From Anaerolineae bacterium (lineage in GTDB: Bacteria; Chloroflexota; Anaerolineae; Epilineales; JAHCIE01): a DNA stretch of 14,415 nt. Positions 7,405-14,415 of the stretch are shown here, piece by piece. Made by a program: the position numbers and the translations under genes. The stretch covers positions 1 to 14,415 of the forward strand of contig JAHCIE010000052.1 in assembly GCA_026129385.1 (NCBI GenBank), read 5' to 3'. Within the stretch, counting starts at the first letter, position 1. Each line of letters opens with the position of its first letter. The notes under the pieces were generated by a model, which worked only from the letters and a program-made list of their open reading frames with translations, searched no databases and was not told where the DNA came from.

Positions 7405-8073
7405 ATGCCTATTGTGTCTCCGCATCTCACCCTCGTCGGTGACGCCGCCGTGCTGGTCGAGTTCCGCGACCGCGATCTGATCGCCGCCAATCGGGCCGCC
7501 CGCGCCCTGGGCCAGGCATTGGTGGCGGCCGCGCCGGCGTGGCTGCGGGACGTGACGCCCGCCTATCGCACGCTGTTGGTAGGGTTTGACCCGCTCGTCA
7601 GCGCGCCTGGCGCGGTAGCGGCGGCAGTCGAGTCGGCTGTGAGTCAGTTGGACATCGAGCATTCGGCGCCGGGACGGCTGGTGGAGATTCAGGCGCGCTA
7701 TGGCGGTGACCATGGCCCCGACCTGGCTGACGTGGCGCGCCTCACGGGCCTGAGCGAGGCCGAAGTCGTCGCGCGCCACACGGCGGCCGTGTACACGGTG
7801 ATGTTCATCGGCTTCATGCCTGGCTTTCCTTATCTGTCAGGGCTGGATCCCTCCCTGGCGACGCCACGCCTGGCGACGCCGCGCCGCGCTGTGCCGGTCG
7901 GCAGTGTCGGCATCGGCGGCGACCAGACCGGTGTCTATCCGTTGGTGTCGCCGGGCGGGTGGCGGCTGATTGGTCGTACCCCGCTCACGCTGTACGACCC
8001 ACGTCGCGACCCACCCACGCTGCTACGCGCAGGGGATCAGGTGCGCTTCGTAGCGATCGCGGCGGGGGGCTGA
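7405..8073 (+). CDS. pxpB: PxpB/KipI family carboxyltransferase-type subunit
   Basis: This is a 222-residue protein of the KipI / allophanate-hydrolase-subunit-1 (AHS1) family. In the PxpABC 5-oxoprolinase this family pairs with PxpC; in urea carboxylase the same domain forms part of the carboxyltransferase. Diagnostic stretches: an early GDAAVLVEF, YGGDHGPDLADVA, FIGFMPGFPYLSGLDPSLATPRLATPR, VGSVGIGGDQTGVYPLVSPG and GWRLIGRTPLTLYDP. Length is normal for the family (about 220-240). Start: the frame is open for 41 codons upstream, but those cross the repeat tract and the TATAAT box; ATG at 7405 begins MPIVSPHLTLVGDAAVLVEF, as the family does. The stop overlaps the next start (TGATG at 8071-8075). 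No pxpA (YcsF/LamB family) is in the window, so 5-oxoprolinase function is not assured. Confidence 0.93.
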   Translation: MPIVSPHLTLVGDAAVLVEFRDRDLIAANRAARALGQALVAAAPAWLRDVTPAYRTLLVGFDPLVSAPGAVAAAVESAVSQLDIEHSAPGRLVEIQARYGGDHGPDLADVARLTGLSEAEVVARHTAAVYTVMFIGFMPGFPYLSGLDPSLATPRLATPRRAVPVGSVGIGGDQTGVYPLVSPGGWRLIGRTPLTLYDPRRDPPTLLRAGDQVRFVAIAAGG

Positions 8074-9455
8074 TGGCTACGTTGCGGGTGGTGAGGCCAG
8101 GCCCGCTCACGAGCGTGCAGGATCTGGGCCGCGATGGCCTCGGCGACCAGGGCATCGCGCCGGCGGGGGCAATGGACTCGCTGGCGCTGCGCCTGGGCAA
8201 CCTGGTAGTCGGTAACCCACCCAACGCGGCGGCTCTGGAAATCACGCTGGCGGGGCCGATACTGGTTGCCGAGGGCACGATGGTGGTGGCCCTGGCGGGC
8301 GCGCCATTCGAGGCGTGGTTACAGACCGTGGGCGGGGCGCGTAGCGCGGTCGCGCCCTGGCAGGCGCTGAGGGTGCAGGATGGCGACCGGCTCACCATCG
8401 GCGGGGCACAGCAGGGGGCGCGGGCCTACCTGTGCGTCGCGGGTGGCATCGATGTTCCGCCCCACCATGATAGCCGCGCCACGCACCTGGGGGCCGGGTT
8501 GGGCGGACTGGCGGGCCGCGCGCTGCGGGAGAATGATAGGCTGCCGGTGGGTACACCGCGACAGGGCCTGGAAGCGCTGGCGGGGCGGCGGGTACGGCGC
8601 GACCTATGGCCGCCCTACCCGGCCGAGGCGACGGTGAGAGTCATTCTCGGCCCGCAGGCCGAGGGTTTCACGCCCGACGCCGTCGCGACTTTCTTGAGCG
8701 CGACTTACACTGTGCAGCCTGACTCGAACCGCATGGGGGTACGGCTGAGCGGCCCACCGCTGAGTCACGTGGATGGCGCCGACCTGACCTCGGAGGGCAT
8801 CGCCCTGGGGGCGGTGCAGGTTCCCCACAGCGGCCAGCCTATTGTTCTCATGGCCGACCGCCAGACGACCGGCGGCTACACTAAGATTGCGACTGTCATT
8901 GGCGCGGACATTGGAGTGGTCGGGCAGGCGCGGCCCGGCGCGCGGCTTCGCTTCGAGGCGGTGACGGTGGAGGCGGCGCTGGCGGCCCGCCGCGCCCAGG
9001 AGGCTCTCGTGGACGAGACGAGCATCGAGCGCACTCTGACCTGGGGGCCGGCCGAGGTGGCCGCTCTTCTCCACGCCTTCGCGGCAAGCGGGGTAGGCGA
9101 GATGGAGCTGGAGGTCGAGGCGCTACGCCTGGTGCTGCGGCGGGAGGCGCGCGGGGCGGCGGGCGCAGGTGAGCCAGTGGCGGCGGTGGGGGAAAACCCG
9201 CCGCCTACGGAGGCGCCGCAGGCGTTGACGGCCCCCTTGCTCGGCATCTTCTACCGGTCGGGAGCGGCCGATGTGCCGCCCTTCGTCGAGGTGGGCGACA
9301 GCGTGGAGGCCGGGCAAGTGGTGGCCCTCATCGACGTGATGAAGACGTTGCACGAGGTCCGCGCCACGATAGGGGGGCGCATCACGGCCATCCTGGCCGA
9401 GAACGGCGCGCTGGTCGAGTACGACCAGCCCTTGATGACCTTCGCTAATCCCTGA
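8073..9455 (+). CDS. pxpC: PxpC/KipA fused to a biotin carboxyl carrier (AccB) domain
   Basis: This is a 460-residue fusion. Residues 1-300 are PxpC/KipA (AHS2): SVQDLGRDGLGDQGIAPAGA, GNLVVGNPPNAAALEITLAG, later QPDSNRMGVRLSGPPL and QTTGGYTKIATVIGADI. Residues about 326-350 (VAALLHAFAASGVGEMELEV and on) resemble the AccB N-terminal segment. A Pro/Ala-rich linker follows, then the biotinyl domain at 385-460: LTAPLLGIFYRS, PPFVEVGDSVEAGQVVALID, then VMKTLHEV. Lys424 in DVMK is the expected biotin acceptor (EAMK in most carriers). The protein would carry biotin charged by the AccC encoded next and offer carboxybiotin to the KipI/KipA catalytic pair, as domains of urea carboxylase do. The start ATG at 8073 overlaps the pxpB stop by one base, with a G-rich stretch before it. 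The substrate is unknown; urea, another amide, 5-oxoproline or an acyl compound are possible. Confidence 0.92.
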   Translation: MATLRVVRPGPLTSVQDLGRDGLGDQGIAPAGAMDSLALRLGNLVVGNPPNAAALEITLAGPILVAEGTMVVALAGAPFEAWLQTVGGARSAVAPWQALRVQDGDRLTIGGAQQGARAYLCVAGGIDVPPHHDSRATHLGAGLGGLAGRALRENDRLPVGTPRQGLEALAGRRVRRDLWPPYPAEATVRVILGPQAEGFTPDAVATFLSATYTVQPDSNRMGVRLSGPPLSHVDGADLTSEGIALGAVQVPHSGQPIVLMADRQTTGGYTKIATVIGADIGVVGQARPGARLRFEAVTVEAALAARRAQEALVDETSIERTLTWGPAEVAALLHAFAASGVGEMELEVEALRLVLRREARGAAGAGEPVAAVGENPPPTEAPQALTAPLLGIFYRSGAADVPPFVEVGDSVEAGQVVALIDVMKTLHEVRATIGGRITAILAENGALVEYDQPLMTFANP

Positions 9456-9469
9456 TTGCCTATCTTCCC

Positions 9470-10801
9470 ATGTTTTCCCACATCTTGATTGCTAACCGAG
9501 GCGAGGCCGCGCTGCGCATTCTACGCACATGTCGCGCGCTGGGGGTGCGGGCGACGCTAGCCGTGTCCGACGCCGACCGCGACAGCCTGCCCGCGCGGCT
9601 GGCCGACGGAGTCGTATGCATCGGCCCGGCCGCGCCCGGCCTGAGCTATCTCAATGGGCCGGCCCTGACCCAGGCGGCGCTGGCGGTGGGCGCGCAGGCG
9701 ATTCACCCTGGCTACGGATTCCTGGCCGAGAGTGCGGCCTTTGCCCGCCAGGTGACCGATGCCGGGCTGGTGTTCGTGGGGCCGTCCGCCGATGCGATTG
9801 CCCGTCTGGGGGATAAGGCGGCCAGCCGTGCCCTGGCGGCGAGCGTAGGCGCGCCGGTCATTCCAGGCAGTGGCATCTTGACCGATGAGGCGGCCGCGCG
9901 GCGGGCGGCCGATGGCCTGGGTTACCCTGTGCTGCTGAAGGCGGCGGCGGGGGGCGGTGGGCGCGGCATTCGTCGCGTGGAAGATGGCGCAGCGCTGGCG
10001 GGCCAATTCGCGGCGGCGCGCGCCGAGGCGGTGGGCGCGTTCGGCGACGGCACGCTGTACATGGAGAAGCTGCTGGGCCACGCCCGCCACGTGGAAGTGC
10101 AGATTCTGGCCGATGCACGCGGGTACGTCGTTGCCCTGGGCGAGCGCGACTGCTCGGCGCAGCGGCGGCGACAGAAGGTGTTGGAGGAGACGCCCGCGCC
10201 CCATCTGCTTGCGCCGATGCGGGACGCGCTGCACGCGGCGGCGTGTCGGCTGGCCCAGGCGGCGGGCTATGTCAACGTGGGGACGGCGGAGTTCCTGGTT
10301 GATGCGGATGGGCAGTTCTACTTTATGGAGATGAACGCGCGACTCCAGGTGGAACATCCCGTGACGGAGATGGTGACGGGGCTGGACCTGGTTGCGGAGC
10401 AACTCCGGGTGGCGGCTGGCGAAGCGAACTATGGCTCGCTACGCCTCGCGCCGCTGGGCTGGGCGGTGGAGGCGCGGGTGACTGCCGAGGACCCTGACCA
10501 CGACTTCCTGCCGCGCGTCGGGACGGTGACCCGCTATCAACCGCCCGGCGGCCCCGGTATCCGCGTGGACAGCCACCTGACGACGGGCTACACCATCCCG
10601 CCGTGGTACGACTCGCTGCTGGCGAAAGTCATCGCCTGGGGGCCAGACCGACCGACAGCGGTGGCGCGGCTAGCCGGGGCGTTGGGCGAGATGGTCATCG
10701 AGGGGCTGCCAACGACGCTGCCGCTACTGCGGTGGCTTGTCGACAGCCCGGCGTTTCGGCACGGGGGCGTGGACACGGCGTGGTTGCAACGTGGTGCGTG
10801 A
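9470..10801 (+). CDS. accC: Biotin carboxylase subunit (AccC family)
   Basis: This is a 443-residue ATP-grasp enzyme that carboxylates the biotin of a carrier protein using ATP and bicarbonate. It begins MFSHILIANRGEAALRILRT. Motifs: the glycine-rich ATP loop KAAAGGGGRGIR (from about residue 153), MEKLLGHARHVEVQILAD, GERDCSAQRRRQKVLEETPA (Cys near 228), FYFMEMNARLQVEHPVTEMV (the catalytic Glu/Arg block; Ala replaces the usual Thr in EMNTR) and EARVTAEDP. Length is normal. It lies 14 bases after the pxpC/accB fusion and has no clear ribosome-binding site, so translation probably depends on coupling. As no acetyl-CoA carboxyltransferase (accA/accD) or pcc-type gene is beside it, the natural partner is the adjacent carrier fusion. 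It converges on ctaA. Confidence 0.97.
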   Translation: MFSHILIANRGEAALRILRTCRALGVRATLAVSDADRDSLPARLADGVVCIGPAAPGLSYLNGPALTQAALAVGAQAIHPGYGFLAESAAFARQVTDAGLVFVGPSADAIARLGDKAASRALAASVGAPVIPGSGILTDEAAARRAADGLGYPVLLKAAAGGGGRGIRRVEDGAALAGQFAAARAEAVGAFGDGTLYMEKLLGHARHVEVQILADARGYVVALGERDCSAQRRRQKVLEETPAPHLLAPMRDALHAAACRLAQAAGYVNVGTAEFLVDADGQFYFMEMNARLQVEHPVTEMVTGLDLVAEQLRVAAGEANYGSLRLAPLGWAVEARVTAEDPDHDFLPRVGTVTRYQPPGGPGIRVDSHLTTGYTIPPWYDSLLAKVIAWGPDRPTAVARLAGALGEMVIEGLPTTLPLLRWLVDSPAFRHGGVDTAWLQRGA

Positions 10802-10806
10802 GGACA

Positions 10807-10876
10807 GAGATTAGAGATAGGCGATTTGAGATCCTCTCTTCTCACGCATCACGTTTCACGCATCACGTGTCATTTC
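10807..10876. repeat. Degenerate 7-base-period repeat tract, 10 units
   Basis: The whole gap between accC and ctaA reads in exact steps of seven. The first four units are GAGATNN-like (GAGATTA, GAGATAG, GCGATTT, GAGATCC), then TCTCTTC, then four TCACGNN units (TCACGCA, TCACGTT, TCACGCA, TCACGTG), then TCATTTC. The purine-type units switch to pyrimidine-type near 10835. The last unit contains the ctaA stop codon (TGA on the - strand, 10872-10870). No ordinary terminator lies between the convergent genes. Confidence 0.7.
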
Positions 10877-11844
10877 GCGGGTGACTCGGTGGTGGATATG
10901 CTGCCGACACGGGTCGCATCGGCGGCGGCAACGGCCTCAGGCTGGCTGAGCGCGGTCGCCCCCAGCAGCACGAGGGCGATCCACACCAGGTCGGCCAGCA
11001 GCAGATGGACCAGTTGCATCCAGACGGGAGCCAGCAGGATGACATTGATGAAGCCGGCCGCCCACTGGATGAGGACCAGGGTGGTGACGATGTTTGCCAT
11101 GCGGTTGACGTTGGCCGCGGGCGCGCGGCGTTTAGCGTATTGGGCCAGCAGGATCAGCCCAACACCAACCAGGATAGCAATGATCGGATGAACGACCCGC
11201 AGCCGAACTAGAAAGTGCGCCGTGGCGTCCAGGTCCTGAGAGAGTCCCTCCGCCAGACTGGCGCTGGGGAAGAGAGTGTCACCGAGGGCGACGATGGCCC
11301 CGCTCGCGCCAATGATGGCCGTGCCGATGAGACCAAGAATCAGGCCTACGGCCAGGCCCCTACGCTGGCCGATGCGCAGTGGCCCGCCGCCCGAAGCCCA
11401 CCAGGCGGTGAGCGTCAGCGCGCCAAGCAAGATGAAGGTGTTGACGAGGTGTAGGGCCATCGAGACGGCGCGAGTCAGCGAGGCATCGTGAGCCACCAGT
11501 TCGAAGAGGACCAGGCCCGCCCCAAGTAGCGCCTCGGTGAGGATAAAGATGACAGATAGCACAGCGCCGCGACGGACCAGGCTGCCTTTGGGATAGGCGC
11601 GGAAGGCCCACACGGCCAGGATGCCGACGACGAGAAGCGCCAGCCCACTGCTCAGGCGATGGCTGAACTCGATGAGGGTGTGGGTCTGGGCCGACATGGG
11701 CACGACTTCGCCGTTGCATAGCGGCCAGTGTGCGCCGCAACCCGCGCCAGAGCCAGTCGCACGCACGACCGCCCCCCAAAGAATGACCAGGACGTTGTAG
11801 CCCAATACGAACCAGGCATACCAGGCAAATCGAGTCAGCTGCAT
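10870..11844 (-). CDS. ctaA: Heme A synthase (CtaA/COX15 family)
   Basis: This is a 324-residue membrane protein with about eight hydrophobic helices that converts heme O to heme A for cytochrome aa3-type oxidases. It shows the conserved first-loop region WGAVVRATGSGAGCGAHWPL (Cys36; Cys43 follows in CNG, the likely regulatory cysteine pair) and four conserved His in membrane helices: His62 (IEFSHRLSS, with the functional Glu60), His132 (ALHLVNTF), His219 (RVVHPIIAIL) and His280 (QLVHLLLADLVW). The two four-helix halves with paired His are the family hallmark. Start ATG at 11844 has GAGGG at 11854-11850. The last codons end in a 7-base repeat tract. No other oxidase assembly or subunit gene is in the window; a ctaB or cox cluster may be elsewhere. 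Confidence 0.96.
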   Translation of the reverse strand: MQLTRFAWYAWFVLGYNVLVILWGAVVRATGSGAGCGAHWPLCNGEVVPMSAQTHTLIEFSHRLSSGLALLVVGILAVWAFRAYPKGSLVRRGAVLSVIFILTEALLGAGLVLFELVAHDASLTRAVSMALHLVNTFILLGALTLTAWWASGGGPLRIGQRRGLAVGLILGLIGTAIIGASGAIVALGDTLFPSASLAEGLSQDLDATAHFLVRLRVVHPIIAILVGVGLILLAQYAKRRAPAANVNRMANIVTTLVLIQWAAGFINVILLAPVWMQLVHLLLADLVWIALVLLGATALSQPEAVAAADATRVGSISTTESPAK

Positions 11845-11883
11845 GATGGCCCTCTAGCGTGTAGTAGACACGGGAACGCTCCA

Positions 11884-11889
11884 ATCATA
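11884..11889 (-). promoter_or_regulatory. Possible extended -10 promoter of ctaA
   Basis: TGC-TATGAT on the - strand forms an extended -10 (one base off TATAAT, with TGn before it), about 40 bases upstream of the ctaA start codon. The -35 is poor (TTTCCC, 18 bases upstream). The rest of the 127-base gap to the carboxypeptidase stop shows nothing else; no terminator hairpin was found, so read-through from the carboxypeptidase gene is possible. Confidence 0.45.
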
Positions 11890-11971
11890 GCAGAACGGGG
11901 CGCGGAGGGGAAACTGCGCTGGATGTGTCGCCATTGGTGAACGTCAACGTGTGAGAGGGAAGCCGGGGGAC

Positions 11972-14415
11972 CTATGGCGCGGGCGTGGGGCCGGGCGGTG
12001 CGCCCCACGGATCGGCAGCCAGGTCGATGAGGCGTTGCAGTAATGGTCGATAGGGTGCAGCCACGGCCAGGATGCTGGCGGCGGCCGGTCGGTCGGCCGT
12101 TCCCACCTCTAGAGTGAAAGTCAGGGCATGGCCGCTGGCGTAGGCCCAGTCGTCGAACGCGCCGCCCTCCGCGCCGTAGAGTCCCGCCTGGCGGGCCGAC
12201 GTGTTGGGAACGAGGGCGGCCAGTTCCGCACCGACTGCTTTTAGGCGGACGTCGTCCGGCGCGGGCGTCATCCGGTAGCCCCACGGGTATAGAAGCTCGT
12301 TGCCGTAGGCATGAATGTCGGTGACGACGTGGGCGCGCCGGGTCAGCATGAACTGGCGCAGCGCCTGGGTCTCTGGCTCCGACCCTGCGGCCAGCCCCTG
12401 GTACTCTTCGTGACAGGGGCTGGCACTCGCGCCGATACCCCATCCTAACTCGAAGTTGCGATTAAGGTCGACCCCGTCGCACACGTCCCACACGCCGTCG
12501 GCGTTGTTGTCACGCGCGTTCTTGCGCCAGTCGCGGCTGTGGCTGGGGTCGATGCCGTCGTCGTAGCCATCGATGACACGGCCATCGGGGTTGAGCATGG
12601 GCAGAATCCACACCTGACGGCCATCCAGCAGGCGCGTCACCTCGGGGTCGATACCATAGCGATTCACAAGCTCATAGGTCGTGTAGAGGAGCGTTTCGAC
12701 GGCGATCCACTCGCGGGCGTGCAGACCACTGGTCAGGATGACCTCCGGCTCGTCCTCGTCGGTGGTAGGGTTGTCGGACAGCTTTAGCGCCAGAATGTCG
12801 CGGCCTTGAAGGGAGCGGCCAATGCTAGTGAGCTTGACGACCTCGGGGAACTCGGCGGCCAGGCGCTGTAGCTCGCTCTGGAGGCTGTTGACCCTGGCAT
12901 AGGAGTGGTACATGGTCCAGGGAGCCTGGCCGCGCGTGATGAAGGTGCGGTCGTCGCCGAGGGCCTGATTGCCCTGCGCGTCGTCGGAACGGACACGATA
13001 GTGGTACTGAAAACCGGGAATCAACCCCGTTAGTTCGACGCTGTGGTCGATGGTCAGGTCGCTGCTGCCCAGACTGACGGCCGAGCCAGGCGGCACACTC
13101 AATTCGACATAAGAAGTGGTGGGGCGATCCGTGCGCCAGGTGATGCGCGCGCCCGTGGCGGTCACATAGCGGGCATGCACGACCGTCAGCTGCGGTGGAT
13201 TGCTGCCGGGGGTGGCGGTGAGGAAGGTGGCGTCGGGGCCTGTGGCGCGGTTGCCCTCAGCATCGACGGCGCTGACGCGGAAATGATAGGTCGTGGCGGC
13301 ACGCAGGCCGGTGAGGGGGATGGTATGGCGCGTTGTGACCGTGGGCCCGGCCAGGCTGTCGCCGTACAGGGCGGTGGGTCCGAAATCGACCTGCCCGCTG
13401 GCCGGTTCGTCGGTAGTCCAGGTGACGACGGCGCTACTGAGGGTGATGGACAGAACGGCGAGGTTGGCGATGCGAGGGGGCGTCGTGTCTCCACCCGTGA
13501 CAGTGACGGTGAGGGACGCCCCCCAGGCCGAGGTAGCGCCCGCCGCGTCGATCGCACGCGCGCGCACGGCGTAGACGCCCGACCGCGGCCAGGCATGGCT
13601 GGTATCCACGACGCCGCCGCCGGTCGGGGCGGCCAGGGTAGCCTGGGTTCCATCGCCCCAATCAAACATGAGTTGGGTCACGTTACCATTGGGGTCGTCG
13701 GCGATGGCGCGATACACGGCGGCCGAGTGGGTGTCGACGCGAGCCGGGCCGAGGGGCGCAGGCGGTGTAAGCGGAGCGAGGTTGGGGAGCGAGCCGCCGA
13801 GAGTCACGCGGAGCAGGGCATCGGTACGCGGGTCACGCTGCCAGTCGGGGCCGCGATAGAACTCTCCCCGCCGATAGGGGTTCTGGTCATCGGTGCGCCA
13901 CAGGTACGCGCCCGTGCCCGCCTCGTAGGGACGCGCTATGACGTAGACGCGCTGGCCCGCGCCGAGGTGAAGGGGCTTGTTGAGCGTCACGCGCACCCAG
14001 TCAGGTCCGGCCGATGCGGTGGAAGTCACATCGGTGGGAGCTACCAGGCCCCAGGCAGCGTCAATCGGGCGCGGGCCAGCCTTATCGGCCATCGCACGCG
14101 ATGTAGGCGCCGGGGCGGCCGGCGCGTCACCGAGGATGAGATTGGCGACGCCGGGATCGTTGGTGACGCTGACCAGCAAGGGGAATGTGGGGGCAGGAGA
14201 CTCCCTTGCCAGGGCCAGGCTGATGCTCGTCAGCGAGCCGTCGCTGGCGGTGAAGGTCTGCGCCTGCTGCGTCTCACCGGGGCGCAGCGATATGACCGCC
14301 GCGCTGTTGCCGGTGGCGGCCGTGACAAGGTCGGCGGGGGCATCGCTGATGACGATGCTCAGGGGGGCGCTCCACGGTGAGGCCTGCCCAACGTCATCGA
14401 TGCTCTGGGCGCGGA
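11972..14415 (-). CDS. Multidomain M14 zinc carboxypeptidase with PKD and FN3 domains (N-terminus missing)
   Basis: 813 residues are visible; the frame is open to the window edge, so the start and any signal peptide are outside. Order: an unassigned N-terminal region (about nt 14415-13780, including a beta-rich domain near 14000), a PKD domain (about 13760-13490, core FDWGDGTQATL), two fibronectin type III domains (about 13490-13200 and 13200-12935, each ending YxFRVSAxDAxGN or YHYRVRSDDAQGN), then an M14 peptidase of the carboxypeptidase A/T type (12930-12010). Zinc ligands: His and Glu of GLHAREWI (12721-12719, 12712-12710) and His of DIHAYGNELLYPWGY (12313-12311). DLNRNF gives the substrate-binding Asn-Arg pair and TLEVG the catalytic Glu (12109-12107). 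It is probably secreted and trims peptides from the C-terminus; binding domains may tether it to surfaces. The protein ends in a Pro-rich tail with no membrane anchor or sorting signal. Confidence 0.93.
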   Translation of the reverse strand, partial: RAQSIDDVGQASPWSAPLSIVISDAPADLVTAATGNSAAVISLRPGETQQAQTFTASDGSLTSISLALARESPAPTFPLLVSVTNDPGVANLILGDAPAAPAPTSRAMADKAGPRPIDAAWGLVAPTDVTSTASAGPDWVRVTLNKPLHLGAGQRVYVIARPYEAGTGAYLWRTDDQNPYRRGEFYRGPDWQRDPRTDALLRVTLGGSLPNLAPLTPPAPLGPARVDTHSAAVYRAIADDPNGNVTQLMFDWGDGTQATLAAPTGGGVVDTSHAWPRSGVYAVRARAIDAAGATSAWGASLTVTVTGGDTTPPRIANLAVLSITLSSAVVTWTTDEPASGQVDFGPTALYGDSLAGPTVTTRHTIPLTGLRAATTYHFRVSAVDAEGNRATGPDATFLTATPGSNPPQLTVVHARYVTATGARITWRTDRPTTSYVELSVPPGSAVSLGSSDLTIDHSVELTGLIPGFQYHYRVRSDDAQGNQALGDDRTFITRGQAPWTMYHSYARVNSLQSELQRLAAEFPEVVKLTSIGRSLQGRDILALKLSDNPTTDEDEPEVILTSGLHAREWIAVETLLYTTYELVNRYGIDPEVTRLLDGRQVWILPMLNPDGRVIDGYDDGIDPSHSRDWRKNARDNNADGVWDVCDGVDLNRNFELGWGIGASASPCHEEYQGLAAGSEPETQALRQFMLTRRAHVVTDIHAYGNELLYPWGYRMTPAPDDVRLKAVGAELAALVPNTSARQAGLYGAEGGAFDDWAYASGHALTFTLEVGTADRPAAASILAVAAPYRPLLQRLIDLAADPWGAPPGPTPAP

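Noticed and set aside
7855..7890. Direct repeat in pxpB encoding LATPRLATPR
   Set aside because: The doubled LATPR is a conserved feature of the KipI family itself, not a local duplication.
7405..9455. Firm annotation of pxpB-pxpC as 5-oxoprolinase
   Set aside because: pxpA is absent from the window and the fused biotin carrier is not part of the characterised 5-oxoprolinase, so the family symbols are kept but not the function.
9557..10402. Open frame of about 280 codons opposite accC
   Set aside because: It lies wholly within the well-supported accC gene, its composition is Arg/His/Gly-rich, and there is no ribosome-binding site. It is a GC-rich shadow.
11935..11958. GTGAACGTCAACGTGTGAGA-like sequence resembling the 7-base units
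   Set aside because: The spacing alternates between 6 and 7 bases and too few units are present to claim a tract.
13043..14380. Long open frame on the + strand opposite the carboxypeptidase gene, about 445 codons
   Set aside because: It is antisense to a certain M14 gene in GC-rich DNA, where stop codons are rare. The product is Gly/Arg-rich, low-complexity and matches no family I know.

Overview
The window is GC-rich, densely coded bacterial DNA. It most likely comes from a member of the Chloroflexota. This is inferred from the SecA type (a long insert between its last two helicase motifs plus a C-terminal zinc motif), the KipA-AccB fusion beside accC, and intergenic tracts with a 7-base period. 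No rRNA or other taxonomic marker is present, so the phylum call is tentative. There are eleven protein genes, no tRNA, rRNA or CRISPR array, no recognisable mobile element, and no gene-free stretch longer than about 180 bases.

Left part, + strand (1-4218): the 3' part of secA starts inside its Walker A motif and ends at a strong hairpin. It is followed by three overlapping genes: a 69-residue (or 67-residue) protein of unknown function, a small nucleotidyltransferase-fold protein and a WYL-domain transcription factor.

Middle, - strand (4233-7224): a VOC-EVE gene pair; a single-gene unit with its own promoter and terminator, encoding a hypoxanthine phosphoribosyltransferase-like protein that has lost its PRPP-binding acidic residues; and a secreted or membrane bactofilin-like protein with a beta-helix repeat region and C-terminal membrane helices.

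Right-centre, + strand (7405-10801): a three-gene operon, pxpB (kipI), a pxpC (kipA)-accB fusion and accC. Together these encode the same domains as a urea-carboxylase-type enzyme, split over three polypeptides: biotin carboxylase, biotin carrier and the KipI/KipA pair. The operon's only good -10 box lies 6 bases before the first ATG, so its transcript is probably leaderless.

Right end, - strand (10870-14415): ctaA (heme A synthase, which points to aerobic respiration with an aa3-type oxidase), preceded by a large M14 zinc carboxypeptidase with PKD and fibronectin type III domains, whose N-terminus lies outside the window.

The most notable signals are the degenerate phosphoribosyltransferase, the split biotin-dependent operon with its leaderless start, two intergenic tracts built on an exact 7-base period that switches strand sense midway, and the small-protein/nucleotidyltransferase/WYL cluster. 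No complete new defence system can be demonstrated from the sequence alone.
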